From Allocatelliglobosispora scoriae (GTDB taxonomy: Bacteria > Actinomycetota > Actinomycetes > Mycobacteriales > Micromonosporaceae), in NCBI RefSeq assembly GCF_014204945.1, contig NZ_JACHMN010000001.1, positions 1,240,001 through 1,304,000 on the forward strand: a DNA stretch of 64,000 nucleotides, written 5' to 3'. Under the pieces are notes generated by a model, which ran no database searches, had not been told where the DNA came from, and saw only the letters and a program-made list of their open reading frames with translations. Position 1 is the first letter of the stretch. Each line of letters starts with the position of its first letter. Positions 45,529 through 59,019 of this stretch are shown here, piece after piece. The position numbers were made by a program, and so were the translations under genes.

Positions 45529-47238
45529 CTAGAGGGTCAGGACGACCGTGGAGATGCTGCGTGCGGCGACGCTGACGGTGACCTGGCCTCCGTTCACGCT
45601 GGTCGGCTGACTTGCCGCGTTGGCGTTCTGCGAGGTGAGGTAGTACTCGGCCCGCGTGACGTTGCGCGGCGCCTGGATCACGGCGTTGTTGACCGCGCCG
45701 GCCGACCGGTTGAGGATGACCAGCGTGATCTTCCCGTCGGACTGGTAGGCGGTGACCTCCAGCGGCGAGGCCTTGGAGCTCTTGGTCAGGGCGATCCGCT
45801 GGTAACCGGGGCGGACGTACTTGGCGAACTGCGAGAATGCGTACCCGCGCTTCAGCGGAGCACCCGCGGTGGTGCCGTATGCCGCTTCACCGTCGCCGAT
45901 GAAGGAGTAGTAGCGCTTGCCGTACCACCAGATGTAGGCGCTCCAGTTGGACTCCATCGACTTGTGCACCGTACGCATGATGTCGTCGAGCGTCTCGTTC
46001 CAGGCCGCCAGGTTGGCCGGGTTGCCCCAGATGTTGGAGCCGCTGCCGTCGGCCTCGTGGAAGTTCCATTCGGTCATCCACACCGGCTTGCCGTACTGGC
46101 CGGCGAGGGCGTACGGCGCCAGGCGTCCTGCGGACTCGGTGCCGTAGAGGTGGCCCCCGATGTAGCCGATGTTGTTGCGGGCACACGCGTCGTTCAGGGT
46201 CGGGTTGGTGTAGCTGTAGTTGAGGTTCACCGCCTCGGCGACCATCAGCCTGGTGTTCAGCACCTTCGCGCCCTGGGTGCAGGCGAAGGTCTGCAGTTCG
46301 GTGCCGCTCCAGTCCATCGAGTCGTAGTCCGGGTGCCAGTCCGGTTCGTTCTGCACCGAGGTGACGTCGATCGGTACGCCCTGGTTGCGCATGTACTGGA
46401 CGTAGCTGTTCAGGTGGTTCGCGTAGTCGTCGTAGTAGTCGGTCTTGAGCTTGCCGCCGTTGACCCGGCTGTTGTTCGTCTTCCAGGCCGCCGGCGCCGT
46501 CCACGGCGACGCGAGGATCTTCACCCCGGACCCGTAGGACTTCGCCGTCTTCAGGGCATTCACCTGGGTCGGCCACTCGGTGGAGACCGGCGAGATGCCG
46601 GTCCGCACGATCGACAGCCCGAGCTGGTCTGGTCCCAGCCCGACCAGCGTCTGCGTCTCGGCCGTCGACCACGCGCCGCCCCAGATCGACACCGCGGCCC
46701 CGAACCCGTCGATCGTCTGGTACCTGGTGGCGCTGTTCACCGTGATGTCCGCCGGTCCGGTCGAGGGTCCGGTCGAGGGCGAGGTGCTCGGCGACGTGCT
46801 CGTCGACGCGCTCGGGGAGGTCCCGCCGGTGCAGGCCACACCGTTCACCGAGAAGCTGGTCGGGGCCGGGTTGCTGCCGGTCCACGAGCCGTTGAAGCCG
46901 AACGAGACCGTGCCGTTGGTGGCGATGGCGCCGTTGTAGCTGAGGTTCTTGGCGGTGACCGCGGCACCGCTCTGGGCCAGCGTCGCGTTCCAGACCTGGG
47001 TGACGGTCTGACCGGCGCCATAGGACCAGGTCAGAGTCCAGTTCGTCAGCGGGTCGCCGAGATTGGTGATGGTGACGTTGGCACCGAAGCCGTCCTGCCA
47101 CTGCGACGACACGGCGTAATTCACCGAGCAGCCCGTGGTGGCGGCACCGGCCGGCAGCGCGACGAGAGCGGTCGCCGACACCAGCGTGACGATCCCGCCC
47201 ACGACCAGACCGGCACGGATAGATCTTGATCTGTTCAT
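45529..47238 (-). CDS. Secreted CBM2-GH30 xylanase (glucuronoxylanase-like)
   Basis: The 569-residue protein has a signal peptide (to about 35), a CBM2 (about 36-135; [20 protein letters not shown]), a Ser/Thr/Pro linker (about 138-160) and a GH30 domain (about 163-569). The acid/base Glu lies in TSVQNEPDW (about 296) and the nucleophile in MTEWNFHE (about 389); a C-terminal beta-domain completes the GH30 fold. Bacterial subfamily 8 members cut glucuronoxylan. ATG 47238 has AGGAGG about 6 nt upstream. Last gene of the xylan cluster, preceded by a strong hairpin. Confidence 0.92.
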   Translation of the reverse strand: MNRSRSIRAGLVVGGIVTLVSATALVALPAGAATTGCSVNYAVSSQWQDGFGANVTITNLGDPLTNWTLTWSYGAGQTVTQVWNATLAQSGAAVTAKNLSYNGAIATNGTVSFGFNGSWTGSNPAPTSFSVNGVACTGGTSPSASTSTSPSTSPSTGPSTGPADITVNSATRYQTIDGFGAAVSIWGGAWSTAETQTLVGLGPDQLGLSIVRTGISPVSTEWPTQVNALKTAKSYGSGVKILASPWTAPAAWKTNNSRVNGGKLKTDYYDDYANHLNSYVQYMRNQGVPIDVTSVQNEPDWHPDYDSMDWSGTELQTFACTQGAKVLNTRLMVAEAVNLNYSYTNPTLNDACARNNIGYIGGHLYGTESAGRLAPYALAGQYGKPVWMTEWNFHEADGSGSNIWGNPANLAAWNETLDDIMRTVHKSMESNWSAYIWWYGKRYYSFIGDGEAAYGTTAGAPLKRGYAFSQFAKYVRPGYQRIALTKSSKASPLEVTAYQSDGKITLVILNRSAGAVNNAVIQAPRNVTRAEYYLTSQNANAASQPTSVNGGQVTVSVAARSISTVVLTL

Positions 47239-47296
47239 ATGTGACCTCCTGTGGTGCAGCCGAAGCTCGGTTCGCGACTGGGTCAGCCGGACCTTC

Positions 47297-47336
47297 GGCC
47301 TGGCCGCTCCCGCCATCCGGCGGGAGCGGCCAGGCC
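47297..47336. terminator. 18-bp perfect hairpin between GH62 and GH30 genes
   Basis: Arms 47297-47314 and 47319-47336 pair perfectly with a 4-nt loop; weaker pairing extends the stem outward. It lies in the 124-nt gap and probably terminates or attenuates transcription from the upstream GH62 gene. Confidence 0.8.
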
Positions 47337-47362
47337 GGAGTGTCCGGTGGTGCGGGGAGGGG

Positions 47363-48766
47363 TCAGCGCTGTCGGGTGAGGAGGCCGGGTCGGTAGGGCA
47401 GCAGGCCGTAGTCGCCGCCGGAGTTGGTGGCGCGGCCTTGGTAGAGGAGTTGGAGGTTGCAGGGGTCGATGGTCATGGTCTGGTCGGCGGTGGTGCGTAG
47501 GAGTTCGCCGTGGCTGATGTCGTTGGTCCAGGTGGCGCCGCTGTTGGCTTTGCCCGCGAAGGGGTTGCTCTCGGTGGCGGCCTGCGGTGTCCATGACCCG
47601 CCCAGGCTGGTCGCGGTGAAGGACCGGAAGTAGCGGCCGTTGGCGCCGATCGCTTCGACGATCATCAGGTACTGGTTCTGGCCGGCGACCTTGTAGACCT
47701 GGGGTGCTTCGAACAGGTTGTTCGTCGAATCGGTCATGATGGTGGTGTAGGTGGTGCCGAAGCTGCCGGGGAAGTTCCCGATGGGCATGCTGGCGCGGTA
47801 GATCTTGCCGTTGTCGCCGGCGAAGAACAGGTACATGGTGGTGCTGTCGCCGATGATGGTCTGGTCGATCGGTCCGGTCCCCGACCCGCTGATGCTCCCG
47901 GTGAACAGGGGTTGCGCCGCGGACCACCCGTTGGGGTTGGTGGGGTCGGACGACGTGCGGTAGGAGAACGCGGTCGGTCCCCACTGGTAGGTCAGGACCC
48001 AGATGCCGCGGGGCGCGAAGTAGAACAGCGACGGCGCGACGGTCGCCGACGACATGCCGTTCTGACTGGCCGACGCCATGTCGGTCCAGGTGGTGAAGGG
48101 GCTGAAGTTCATCGACCCCCAGGCGGACCCGAAATCGTGGGTGGTGGCGTAGACGAGCTGCCGCCCGTTGTAGGGGGCGACGGTGAAGTCCTTCAACGAC
48201 ACCCACCCCGACTTCGGGGTCGCGAGCGAACCCGTCGACGACCACCGGTACGACGACGGCAACGTGCACCCACCGGGCGGAGACGACGGTGAGACGGACG
48301 GCGACGGCACGGTCGACGGCGACGCGCTCGCCGAGGTCGACGGCGTCACGCCACCCGTACACGTCACGCCGTTCAGCGCGAAGCCGGCCGGAGCCGGATT
48401 GCTGCCGGCCCACGAGCCGTTGAAGCCGAACGACACCGTGCCGTTGGTGGGGACCGAGCCGTTGTAGCTCATGCTCTTCGCCGTCACCGCCGGACCGCTC
48501 TGCGTGAGCGTCGTGTTCCACGCCTGCGTCACGGTCTGCCCGGCGCCGAACGACCACGTCAACGTCCAACTCGTCAGCGGATCGCCCAGGTTCGTGACCG
48601 ACACGTTGGCGCCGAACCCGCCCGACCACTGGGACGACACGGCGTAATTCACCGAGCAGCCCGCGGTCGCGGCACCGGCCGGCAACGCCACCAAAGCCGT
48701 CGCCGACGCCAGTAACGCGATGCCGGTCGACACCACACCGACGGTGATCGATCTAGACCTAGTCAT
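47363..48766 (-). CDS. Secreted CBM2-GH62 alpha-L-arabinofuranosidase
   Basis: The 467-residue protein has a signal peptide (to about 34), CBM2 (about 35-134), a Ser/Pro linker (about 137-165) and a GH62 five-bladed propeller (about 168-467; [49 protein letters not shown]). GH62 enzymes remove arabinose side chains from arabinoxylan. The leader and CBM2 are very similar to those of the GH30 protein, indicating module duplication. AGGAGG precedes ATG 48766. Confidence 0.92.
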   Translation of the reverse strand: MTRSRSITVGVVSTGIALLASATALVALPAGAATAGCSVNYAVSSQWSGGFGANVSVTNLGDPLTSWTLTWSFGAGQTVTQAWNTTLTQSGPAVTAKSMSYNGSVPTNGTVSFGFNGSWAGSNPAPAGFALNGVTCTGGVTPSTSASASPSTVPSPSVSPSSPPGGCTLPSSYRWSSTGSLATPKSGWVSLKDFTVAPYNGRQLVYATTHDFGSAWGSMNFSPFTTWTDMASASQNGMSSATVAPSLFYFAPRGIWVLTYQWGPTAFSYRTSSDPTNPNGWSAAQPLFTGSISGSGTGPIDQTIIGDSTTMYLFFAGDNGKIYRASMPIGNFPGSFGTTYTTIMTDSTNNLFEAPQVYKVAGQNQYLMIVEAIGANGRYFRSFTATSLGGSWTPQAATESNPFAGKANSGATWTNDISHGELLRTTADQTMTIDPCNLQLLYQGRATNSGGDYGLLPYRPGLLTRQR

Positions 48767-48836
48767 GAAGCACCTCCTGATGATGCAGTCGCCTGCACGA
48801 ATGAACAGATACGGGAGCAGCGGTCACACAGCGTCG

Positions 48837-52514
<3,678 letters not shown>

Positions 52515-52898
52515 TCAATGTTGACGAGATTGCCAGAATGTTTCCCCGCTATCAAGTGGCATCCGCCGAATCGGCTCATTTAATTGCGTCGGCCGCACCG
52601 TCGGCGAATCGGCGACCCGCATTCCATTCAGGAGATAACAATTCCCGACGAATTCGTCGGACAAGCAATCGGCGAAAGTTCTGTCCGCAGCGGTGTTATC
52701 CACGCCCGCGCTCCGGAGTCGCATCGCCGCGGTCTCGGCCGCGGTGACCCTCAACCCCCGGGGGTACGCGGTGCAGTCCGACCCGGACAGCGAGGGGTGC
52801 CGGCGGAGACGAGGACGGCAACGGGCTCGGTCCACCCCACGTGGAATCGATGCCGATGGCGGCTCTGCCGACGCCGCGTGCCATGATGCGCCGGCGGG
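52515..52898. other. Intergenic region, no gene seen
   Basis: These 384 bases lie between the xylan cluster promoter and the end of the DEAD-box gene. The first 200 are less GC-rich than average. I find no credible coding frame, hairpin or RNA. Confidence 0.55.
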
Positions 52899-54587
52899 CT
52901 ACCGGGGACGCTTGGCGGCCGAGAAGCCTTCCCTGCGTACGGTGACCCGCTTGCCCTTGATGGTGCTGTTGCGCAGGGCGTCGATGACCTTGTCGGCCGC
53001 CTCGGTGGGGACCTCGACCAGGGAGAAACGGTCGGCGATCTCGATCGCCCCGATGTTGCGCCCGCTGAGCCCCGCCTCGTTGGCGATCGCGCCGACAAGG
53101 TCCTGCGGGCGTACGTTCGCGCGCCGCCCCAGCCCGAAGAACAGCCGGGTGGTGCCGCCGCCGTCGCCGCGGCCCGCGCGCTTCCCGGCGCGCCGTTCGG
53201 GCTCCGACCGCTGCGGCCTGCGGTTGATCTCCTCGGAGTGGTCGGGGATCTCCTGCTCGTCGATCTCGCCGCCACCGGACTCGTGCGCCAGCTTCACCGC
53301 GGCGAGCGCGATGTCGACGATGTCGAACTCGTCGCCCAGCGACTCGATCACGACGCGGAACTGCTCCAGGCGGTCACCGGCGAGCAGGCTCTCCTGCAGG
53401 GCGGCGCGGGTCATCTCGAGCCGGCGCGTCCGGAGGTCGGCGACCGTGGGCAGCTTCTCGATCGCGAATCGCTGCTTGGTGAGCTGCTCGATGGCTTTGA
53501 GCATGCGGTGCTCGCGCGGCTCGGCCAGGGTGATCGCCACACCTTCGCGGCCGGCCCGCCCGACCCGGCCGATGCGGTGCACATACGCCTCGGGTGCCGA
53601 GGGTACGTTGTAGTTGACCACGTGGGTCAGCAGGTCGATGTCGAGGCCGCGGGCGGCGACGTCGGTGGCGATGAGCAGATCGGCCGTGCCGCTGCGCAGC
53701 CGCCCCATCACCCGGTCGCGCTGCTCCTGGCTCATCCCGCCGTGCAGCGGCTCGGCACGGTAGCCCCGGCCGTTGAGAGTCTCGGTGAGCTGGTCCACCT
53801 CTTCGCGGGTCCGGCAGAAGACGATCGCCGCCGTCGGCGACTCGACGTCCAGGATCCGGCCCAGAGCCGCGGGCTTGTGCGCCCGGGAGACCATGTAGGC
53901 GCTCTGGCGGACCTTCGGCGCCTCCCCGCGCGGGGTCTCCTGGCGGCCCATCTCGATCCGCACCGGGTCGCGCAGGTAGCGGCGGGCGATGGCGCCGATG
54001 CGCGCGGGCACGGTGGCGGAGAAGAGCACGGTCTGCCGCTCGTCGCTGATCTCGTCGAAGATCGCCTCGATGTCCTCGGCGAAACCCATGTCGAGCATCT
54101 CGTCGGCCTCGTCCAGCACCACCGTCACGATCTCGCTGAGATCGAGCGTGCCGCGGCTGATGTGGTCGAGGGCCCGCCCCGGCGTGGCGACGACGACGTC
54201 GACGCCGCGCTGCAGGGCCTGCAGCTGCCGTCCGATCGGCTGGCCGCCGTAGATCGGCAGCACCCGCACACCCAGCTCGCGGCCGTACCGGTGGAACGCC
54301 TGGGAGACCTGCTCCGCCAGCTCCCGGGTCGGAACGAGCACCAGCGCCGCCGGTTTGCTCCCCCGGTCCTCGACGGTGAGCCACTGCAGGATGGGCAGCG
54401 CGAACGCCGCGGTCTTGCCCGTCCCGGTGGCCGCCTGGCCGAGCAGGTCGCGACCGGCCAGGATCGGCGGTATCGCTTCACGCTGGATCGGGGTCGGCTC
54501 CTCGTATCCGAGATCCGTCAACGCCTTGACCAGTTCGGAGCGCAGCCCCACATCGGTAAAGGACACGGCCTCTTCCGACGGGACCAT
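52899..54587 (-). CDS. DEAD-box RNA helicase (CsdA/DeaD-like)
   Basis: The 562-residue protein has all DEAD-box motifs: Q motif (GYEEPTPIQ), Walker A ATGTGKT (about 56-62), PTRELA, DEAD in VLDEADEMLDMGF (about 160), SAT, and the helicase C motifs ARGLDID and HRIGRVGRAGR. A C-terminal RNA-binding domain of the DbpA type (about 480-555) follows a basic, disordered linker. Such helicases act in ribosome assembly and RNA turnover, often in the cold. ATG 54587 (MVPSEEAVSF) is preferred over 54617. Monocistronic. Confidence 0.93.
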   Translation of the reverse strand: MVPSEEAVSFTDVGLRSELVKALTDLGYEEPTPIQREAIPPILAGRDLLGQAATGTGKTAAFALPILQWLTVEDRGSKPAALVLVPTRELAEQVSQAFHRYGRELGVRVLPIYGGQPIGRQLQALQRGVDVVVATPGRALDHISRGTLDLSEIVTVVLDEADEMLDMGFAEDIEAIFDEISDERQTVLFSATVPARIGAIARRYLRDPVRIEMGRQETPRGEAPKVRQSAYMVSRAHKPAALGRILDVESPTAAIVFCRTREEVDQLTETLNGRGYRAEPLHGGMSQEQRDRVMGRLRSGTADLLIATDVAARGLDIDLLTHVVNYNVPSAPEAYVHRIGRVGRAGREGVAITLAEPREHRMLKAIEQLTKQRFAIEKLPTVADLRTRRLEMTRAALQESLLAGDRLEQFRVVIESLGDEFDIVDIALAAVKLAHESGGGEIDEQEIPDHSEEINRRPQRSEPERRAGKRAGRGDGGGTTRLFFGLGRRANVRPQDLVGAIANEAGLSGRNIGAIEIADRFSLVEVPTEAADKVIDALRNSTIKGKRVTVRREGFSAAKRPR

Positions 54588-54746
54588 TTGCCACCAACTC
54601 CTACCCAGCAGAAACAACAGTTGACCACCCGGACGACGGGCGGCGCCGACCTAGCCTAGGCCAGGCACCCCTGCATCATCGCAGCCGCCCAGCCGGGTCA
54701 CGCCCAAACGGGGTAGAGCACGCCTGTCGGCGGTAGGCTGCCGATC

Positions 54747-56174
54747 ATGAGTGCTGGCGGCGGCTACCTGCCCGATCCCCGCCGCTGGCGAGCGCTCAGC
54801 GTCTGCCTCGTGGGCGGATTCATGGCGCTGCTCGACGTCAGCATCGTCAACGTCGCGCTGCCGTCCATCCGGGCCGGACTGCACGCCACCGAGAGCGACC
54901 TGCAGTGGGTGATCTCCGGCTACGCGCTCGTCTTCGGCCTGGTCCTGGTACCCGCCGGGCGCTTCGGCGACATGCACGGGCGCCGCAACGCCTTCGTCGC
55001 CGGCATCACGCTCTTCACCGCCGCCAGCGCCGCCGCCGGGCTGGCCCAGACCGCCACCTGGCTCGTCGTGGCCCGCCTCGTCCAGGGCGCGGCGGGCGGA
55101 CTGATCAACCCGCAGATCAGCGGGCTGATCCAGCAGCTGTTCCGGGGTGCCGAACGCGGCCGGGCCTTCGGGATGCTCGGTGCCACCATCGGCATCTCCA
55201 CGGCGATCGGCCCGCTCCTGGGCGGCCTGCTGATCCAGGCGTTCGGGGTGGCCGAGGGCTGGCGCTGGGTCTTCTACGTCAACGTGCCGATCGGCGTCCT
55301 CGCGATCGTGCTCGCGTTCCGCTTCATCCCCAGCCACGCCGACACCGCCGCCCGGCGACAGACCTTCGACCCCGTCGGGGTGCTCCTGCTCGCCGTCGGC
55401 GTGGTGCTGGTGCTCCTGCCCCTCATCCAGGAACGGCAGTGGGCCGGACGCGGGAAATGGCTGCTCCTCGTGGCCGGGGTGGGCGTACTCATCGGATTCG
55501 TCTTCTGGGAGCGGCGCTACGGGCGCACCCGCGACCCGGTCGTGGACCTGGGGTTGTTCCGGCGGCGGTCCTACGCGCTCGGCGCGATGCTGGGCCTGCT
55601 CTACTTCGCCGGCTTCACCGCGGTCTTCTTCGTCTTCACCCTCTACCTCCAGGAAGGGCTGGGCTATTCGGCGCTCGCCGCGGGCCTCGCGACGGTGCCG
55701 TTCGCCCTCGGCTCGGCCGCTGCGGCGTCCCTCGGCGGCCGGGTCGTCACCCGCGTCGGCCGCAAGCTGATCGCGATCGGCCTGGGCCTGGTCATCGTCG
55801 GCCTCGCCGGGATGGAGCTGGCGGTGGAGCTCGTGCCGGGCCGCCACGACGGCTGGGCCACCGCGGTGCCGCTGCTCATCGCCGGTGTCGGCAGCGGCCT
55901 GGTGATCGCACCGAACCAGACCCTGACGCTGGCCGAGGTGCCGGTGGCCGGTGCCGGCAGCGCGGGCGGGGTGCTGCAGACCGGTCAGCGCATCGGCTCG
56001 GCGGTCGGCATCGCGGCGGTCGGCGCCGTCTTCTTCGCCGCGATCATGGAGTCGGGCGACTTCGCACGAGCGTTCCGGCACGGACTGCTCGTCACGATCG
56101 GTTTCGTCGTGCTCGCCCTCGCTGTCGCCGTCGTCGACGTGGCGGCCGGCCGCCGCACCGAGCGGTCTCGGTAA
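54747..56174 (+). CDS. MFS transporter, DHA2-type 14-TM drug exporter
   Basis: The 475-residue protein has about fourteen membrane segments and the MFS motif A variant GRFGDMHGRRNAF (about 71-83), plus motif C-like GPLLGGLLIQAFG. Opening LDVSIVNVALPSI is typical of the DHA2 (EmrB/QacA) drug:proton antiporters. Substrate unknown. It is divergent from the helicase and convergent with the SRPBCC gene. It stands alone, with no TetR or MarR gene beside it. Confidence 0.9.
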   Translation: MSAGGGYLPDPRRWRALSVCLVGGFMALLDVSIVNVALPSIRAGLHATESDLQWVISGYALVFGLVLVPAGRFGDMHGRRNAFVAGITLFTAASAAAGLAQTATWLVVARLVQGAAGGLINPQISGLIQQLFRGAERGRAFGMLGATIGISTAIGPLLGGLLIQAFGVAEGWRWVFYVNVPIGVLAIVLAFRFIPSHADTAARRQTFDPVGVLLLAVGVVLVLLPLIQERQWAGRGKWLLLVAGVGVLIGFVFWERRYGRTRDPVVDLGLFRRRSYALGAMLGLLYFAGFTAVFFVFTLYLQEGLGYSALAAGLATVPFALGSAAAASLGGRVVTRVGRKLIAIGLGLVIVGLAGMELAVELVPGRHDGWATAVPLLIAGVGSGLVIAPNQTLTLAEVPVAGAGSAGGVLQTGQRIGSAVGIAAVGAVFFAAIMESGDFARAFRHGLLVTIGFVVLALAVAVVDVAAGRRTERSR

Positions 56175-56183
56175 CGACGGTCG

Positions 56184-56660
56184 TCATCGCGCGCCCTGGC
56201 TCTCGGCGATCCGGGCGAGCTGCTCGGTGACCGAGCCCCATCCCTCCTCGAAGCCGAGCTTCTCGTGGTGGGCGCGAGCGCCGGGATCACCGTGGCGGAC
56301 GACGACCCGGTAGTCCGTGCCGTCCGGGTGGTCGGCCATGGTGATCTCGGCGGTCATCGGGACCGGGGCCGGGTTCGCGGGCCGCCATGCGCTGTCGATC
56401 GCGTTCGTGAAGACGATCCGCTCCAGCTCGTCGACGACGAGGAAGCACGCGTCGAGGTGCGGGACGAACTCCGTGCCGTCGTCGCTCAGCCGGGTCACGA
56501 GCGCACCGCCGGGGCGCACCTCCAAGCGGTCGACCCGGCATAGGGTCGGAGCCGGGAGCCACCACTTCTCGAAGCGGGCCGGGTCGGTCCACGCGCTCCA
56601 CACCGCGGCGCGGGGCGCACGGATCAGCCGCTGCAGGGTCAGGTCGAGTTCGGGATTCAC
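56184..56660 (-). CDS. SRPBCC (AHSA1-like) domain protein
   Basis: The 158-residue protein has the START/Bet v1-like fold of the AHSA1 family: RLIRAPRAAVWSAWTDPARFEKWW at the N-terminus and GFEEGWGSVTEQLARI at the C-terminus. It binds hydrophobic ligands or acts as a small co-chaperone; the true function is unknown. It is co-translated with the upstream ArsR gene (ATGA), a very common pairing in actinomycetes. Confidence 0.9.
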   Translation of the reverse strand: MNPELDLTLQRLIRAPRAAVWSAWTDPARFEKWWLPAPTLCRVDRLEVRPGGALVTRLSDDGTEFVPHLDACFLVVDELERIVFTNAIDSAWRPANPAPVPMTAEITMADHPDGTDYRVVVRHGDPGARAHHEKLGFEEGWGSVTEQLARIAESQGAR

Positions 56661-56995
56661 GGTTGGTGCTCCTTAGGGTCGGCGAGAAGGTGTTCGAGGC
56701 GGTCGGTGCGCGCCTCCCAGATCCGGCGCTGCTCCGCGAGCCAGCCGTCGACCACGGCGAGACGCTCGCGGTCGAGCACGCAGGTCCGCACCCGACCGGA
56801 CTTGGCCGTGTGGATCAGCCCGCTGGATTCGAGTGTCCGCAGGTGCTTCATGAACGACGGAAGCGTCATCGGGAACTCGCGGGCGAGGTCGCCCACGCTC
56901 GTCGGACCGCGCCCCAGCAGCCGGATGACGCCCCGCCGGGTCGGGTCGGCCAGAGCCACGAACACATCGTCGAGCTGTGCAGAATACTGTGCCAC
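56657..56995 (-). CDS. ArsR-family transcriptional regulator
   Basis: The 112-residue winged-helix repressor has LADPTRRGVIRLLGRGPTSV, then FMKHLRTLESSGLI and a wing with GRVRTCVLD. No CxC metal site is seen, so it belongs to the non-metal ArsR group usually paired with SRPBCC proteins. GTG 56995 is the start. The inverted repeat at 57000-57026 begins 5 nt upstream and probably mediates autoregulation. Confidence 0.9.
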   Translation of the reverse strand: MAQYSAQLDDVFVALADPTRRGVIRLLGRGPTSVGDLAREFPMTLPSFMKHLRTLESSGLIHTAKSGRVRTCVLDRERLAVVDGWLAEQRRIWEARTDRLEHLLADPKEHQP

Positions 56996-56999
56996 ACGG

Positions 57000-57026
57000 C
57001 TAAGTATTGTCCGCCGCGATACTTAG
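57000..57026. promoter_or_regulatory. Inverted repeat CTAAGTAT / ATACTTAG, candidate ArsR operator
   Basis: Perfect 8-nt arms at 57000-57007 and 57019-57026 with an 11-nt spacer, immediately before the ArsR start and 47 nt before the divergent membrane protein gene. A third half-site, AAGTAT, follows at 57037. Confidence 0.65.
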
Positions 57027-57072
57027 CGCAAGGGCAAAGTATCGGTGGCGCGGACCGTCTATACCTGACTGC

Positions 57073-57696
57073 ATGGTGATAGTCGAGGAGCCCGTCCGCC
57101 GTCAGCCGAGCCGGTGGCGCGACCTGCTGTTGGCGGGTGCGATATTCGGAGCCGGCATGGCGGTCGTCAGCATGGGGAGGCTCGCCGTCGTCCACCCGGA
57201 TCTGTTCTTCTTCGCCGCCATCGGCTCGTGGCTCGCTTCGCTGATCACGGTCACGCTGGCGCTGGGCTGGAAGTCCGTCCTGGGGACCGCCGCGGTCGCT
57301 CTCGTGTCGTTCTGCGCCCTGCTGCTCCCGGCCTTCACCGTGCAGGACGCCGTGCTGAGCACCCGCGGCGAGCGGATCACCGCGACCGTGGTGGGCAGCG
57401 ACGAGACCGCGACCGGCTACGGCGACCACCGGGTCCTCACGCTGGCCGGTCCCGACGGCACGGTGCTGCCGGGCCTGCTGGAGGTCCCCGACGGCGTCAC
57501 CGTCGGTCCGACGGTCGAGGTCGTGGCCGATCCGGCGGGTTGGGTGCATCCGAAACTCGCCGCCGACGTCCCCGAGGAGCTCAGCCCGGCGGGCGGCATC
57601 ATGGTCACGGTCATCATCGTGGCGCTCTGCTTCGGCCTGCTGATGCTGGCCTGCTTCGTCGCGATTTTCAGCGAGCGGCGCCACCCCTCCGCCTGA
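57073..57696 (+). CDS. Membrane protein of unknown function
   Basis: The 207-residue protein has three N-terminal membrane segments (about 19-100), an extracytoplasmic beta-rich part (about 105-165; TATVVGSDETATGYGDHRVL) and a C-terminal membrane segment (MVTVIIVALCFGLLMLACFV). The soluble part resembles a small OB- or DUF3592-like domain. ATG 57073 is chosen so that the ArsR-type repeat stays outside the gene. Function unknown. Confidence 0.75.
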   Translation: MVIVEEPVRRQPSRWRDLLLAGAIFGAGMAVVSMGRLAVVHPDLFFFAAIGSWLASLITVTLALGWKSVLGTAAVALVSFCALLLPAFTVQDAVLSTRGERITATVVGSDETATGYGDHRVLTLAGPDGTVLPGLLEVPDGVTVGPTVEVVADPAGWVHPKLAADVPEELSPAGGIMVTVIIVALCFGLLMLACFVAIFSERRHPSA

Positions 57697-57830
57697 CCCG
57701 ATGCGGCGGCCGCCCGCAGCAGCGGCGTGACACCCCGCAGAGCCCTCACCCCGCGCACCCGCTCGCCGTGTTCCGTTGCGGACATAATCTGCATTGCGTC
57801 CGTATTCACAGCGCGGAAGGATCTTGAGTT

Positions 57831-58490
57831 ATGTCCATGCAGGATCTGGCCGAGCGGTTCCGCGCGGTCGACACCACCGCGATCTGCGACGCCGACAAAA
57901 CCGTCCGGACGATGAGCTCGGCGATCCGCCCCAGGTCCGCTCAGCGGCGGATCTGCGGTACGGCGTTCACCGTCCGCTGCCGGGATGACTTCCTCGCGGT
58001 CCTGCGCGCCGTCGAAACGGCGGCACCGGGCGATGTCATCGTGGTGGACGGCGGCGGACGGGAGATCGCCCTGGCCGGAGAGCTGTTCGCCCGAGGAGCG
58101 CTGGTGCGGGGCCTCGGCGGCATCGTCATCGACGGCGGATACCGCGACATGGCGTACATATCCGGGTGCGATCTTCCGGTCTACAGCCGCTTCGTCACCC
58201 CCATGGCGGGCACCGTGTCGGCACTCGGCGACCTGCAGACCCCGGTGACCTGCGGCGGAGTGACGGTCAACCCCGGAGACATCGTCCTCGCCGACGAGGA
58301 GGGGCTCATCGTCGTCGCCCCCGATCAGGTCGACGACCTCCTCGCCAGGGCGGCCGCGGTGAAGGACGCCGAAGGCAGACTGGTCGCACGGCTGACCGCC
58401 GGTGCCACCTTGAGCCAGGTCACCAACCTCGATCAGCACGTCGACACGCTCCTGCGCGGCGAACCGTCATCCCTGGCCCTGCTGGCGTGA
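57831..58490 (+). CDS. RraA-family protein (HMG/CHA aldolase-like)
   Basis: The 219-residue protein has the RraA/4-hydroxy-4-methyl-2-oxoglutarate aldolase features: DTTAICDADKTVR, GDVIVVDGGG, the metal-site segment GGIVIDGGYRDMAY (about 101-114) and NPGDIVLADEEGLIVV. Family members are aldolases or decarboxylases, and RraA itself inhibits RNase E. The preserved IDGGYRD segment and the extended C-terminal helix favour an enzyme. GGAAGG at 57815-57820 precedes ATG 57831. Monocistronic; substrate unknown. Confidence 0.87.
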   Translation: MSMQDLAERFRAVDTTAICDADKTVRTMSSAIRPRSAQRRICGTAFTVRCRDDFLAVLRAVETAAPGDVIVVDGGGREIALAGELFARGALVRGLGGIVIDGGYRDMAYISGCDLPVYSRFVTPMAGTVSALGDLQTPVTCGGVTVNPGDIVLADEEGLIVVAPDQVDDLLARAAAVKDAEGRLVARLTAGATLSQVTNLDQHVDTLLRGEPSSLALLA

Positions 58491-58509
58491 GCAGCAGGAG
58501 TCGAGACCG

Positions 58510-59019
58510 TCAGGAACCGATGAGATCCGTGTTGATCGTGACCTGCGGCGGGCAGGCCGCCCGCAGCGCGCCGATCAGGTTCGCCAACGCCGGGATCGTG
58601 CCCGTGGCGGGTGACCAGATCGGCAGGACGGCGCGCGTGCCGTCGAGAAGATCGAGCTCGACGGCGTGCGCTCGGATGGGCCGGCTCTTGACCAGCACCA
58701 CCTCGGTGGGGACGACCGCGACGGACACGATCGACGCGACCGGAACGCTCCCGCTCGCAGCGACCGCGCGTCGCGGATTCCTGGGGGTACGCCAGGTCAC
58801 CGCCTCCCGGGTGACGCTCACCCAGGACTGCCGCGGTACGGCGAGGAGCCGGACGGCACTGACGACGAACCCGGCGACCAGCAGGGCGTAAAGGCCCCAC
58901 ACGACCGCCTGGCCCGGAAGGTCGATGGCGGCGACGACGACACCCAGCACGGCGAAGAGCACGGCATACGCCGCGAGCACCCTGGCGATCACCCGGTAGG
59001 ACGTCACATAGATCTTCAC
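58510..59019 (-). CDS. Membrane protein with PH-like domain, unknown function
   Basis: The 169-residue protein has two N-terminal membrane helices (about 11-60), then a beta-rich domain (WVSVTREAVTWRTPRNPRRA, VELDLLDGTRAVLPIW) like the PH-type domains of small bacterial membrane proteins. GTG 59019 is the start. Function unknown. Confidence 0.75.
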   Translation of the reverse strand: MKIYVTSYRVIARVLAAYAVLFAVLGVVVAAIDLPGQAVVWGLYALLVAGFVVSAVRLLAVPRQSWVSVTREAVTWRTPRNPRRAVAASGSVPVASIVSVAVVPTEVVLVKSRPIRAHAVELDLLDGTRAVLPIWSPATGTIPALANLIGALRAACPPQVTINTDLIGS

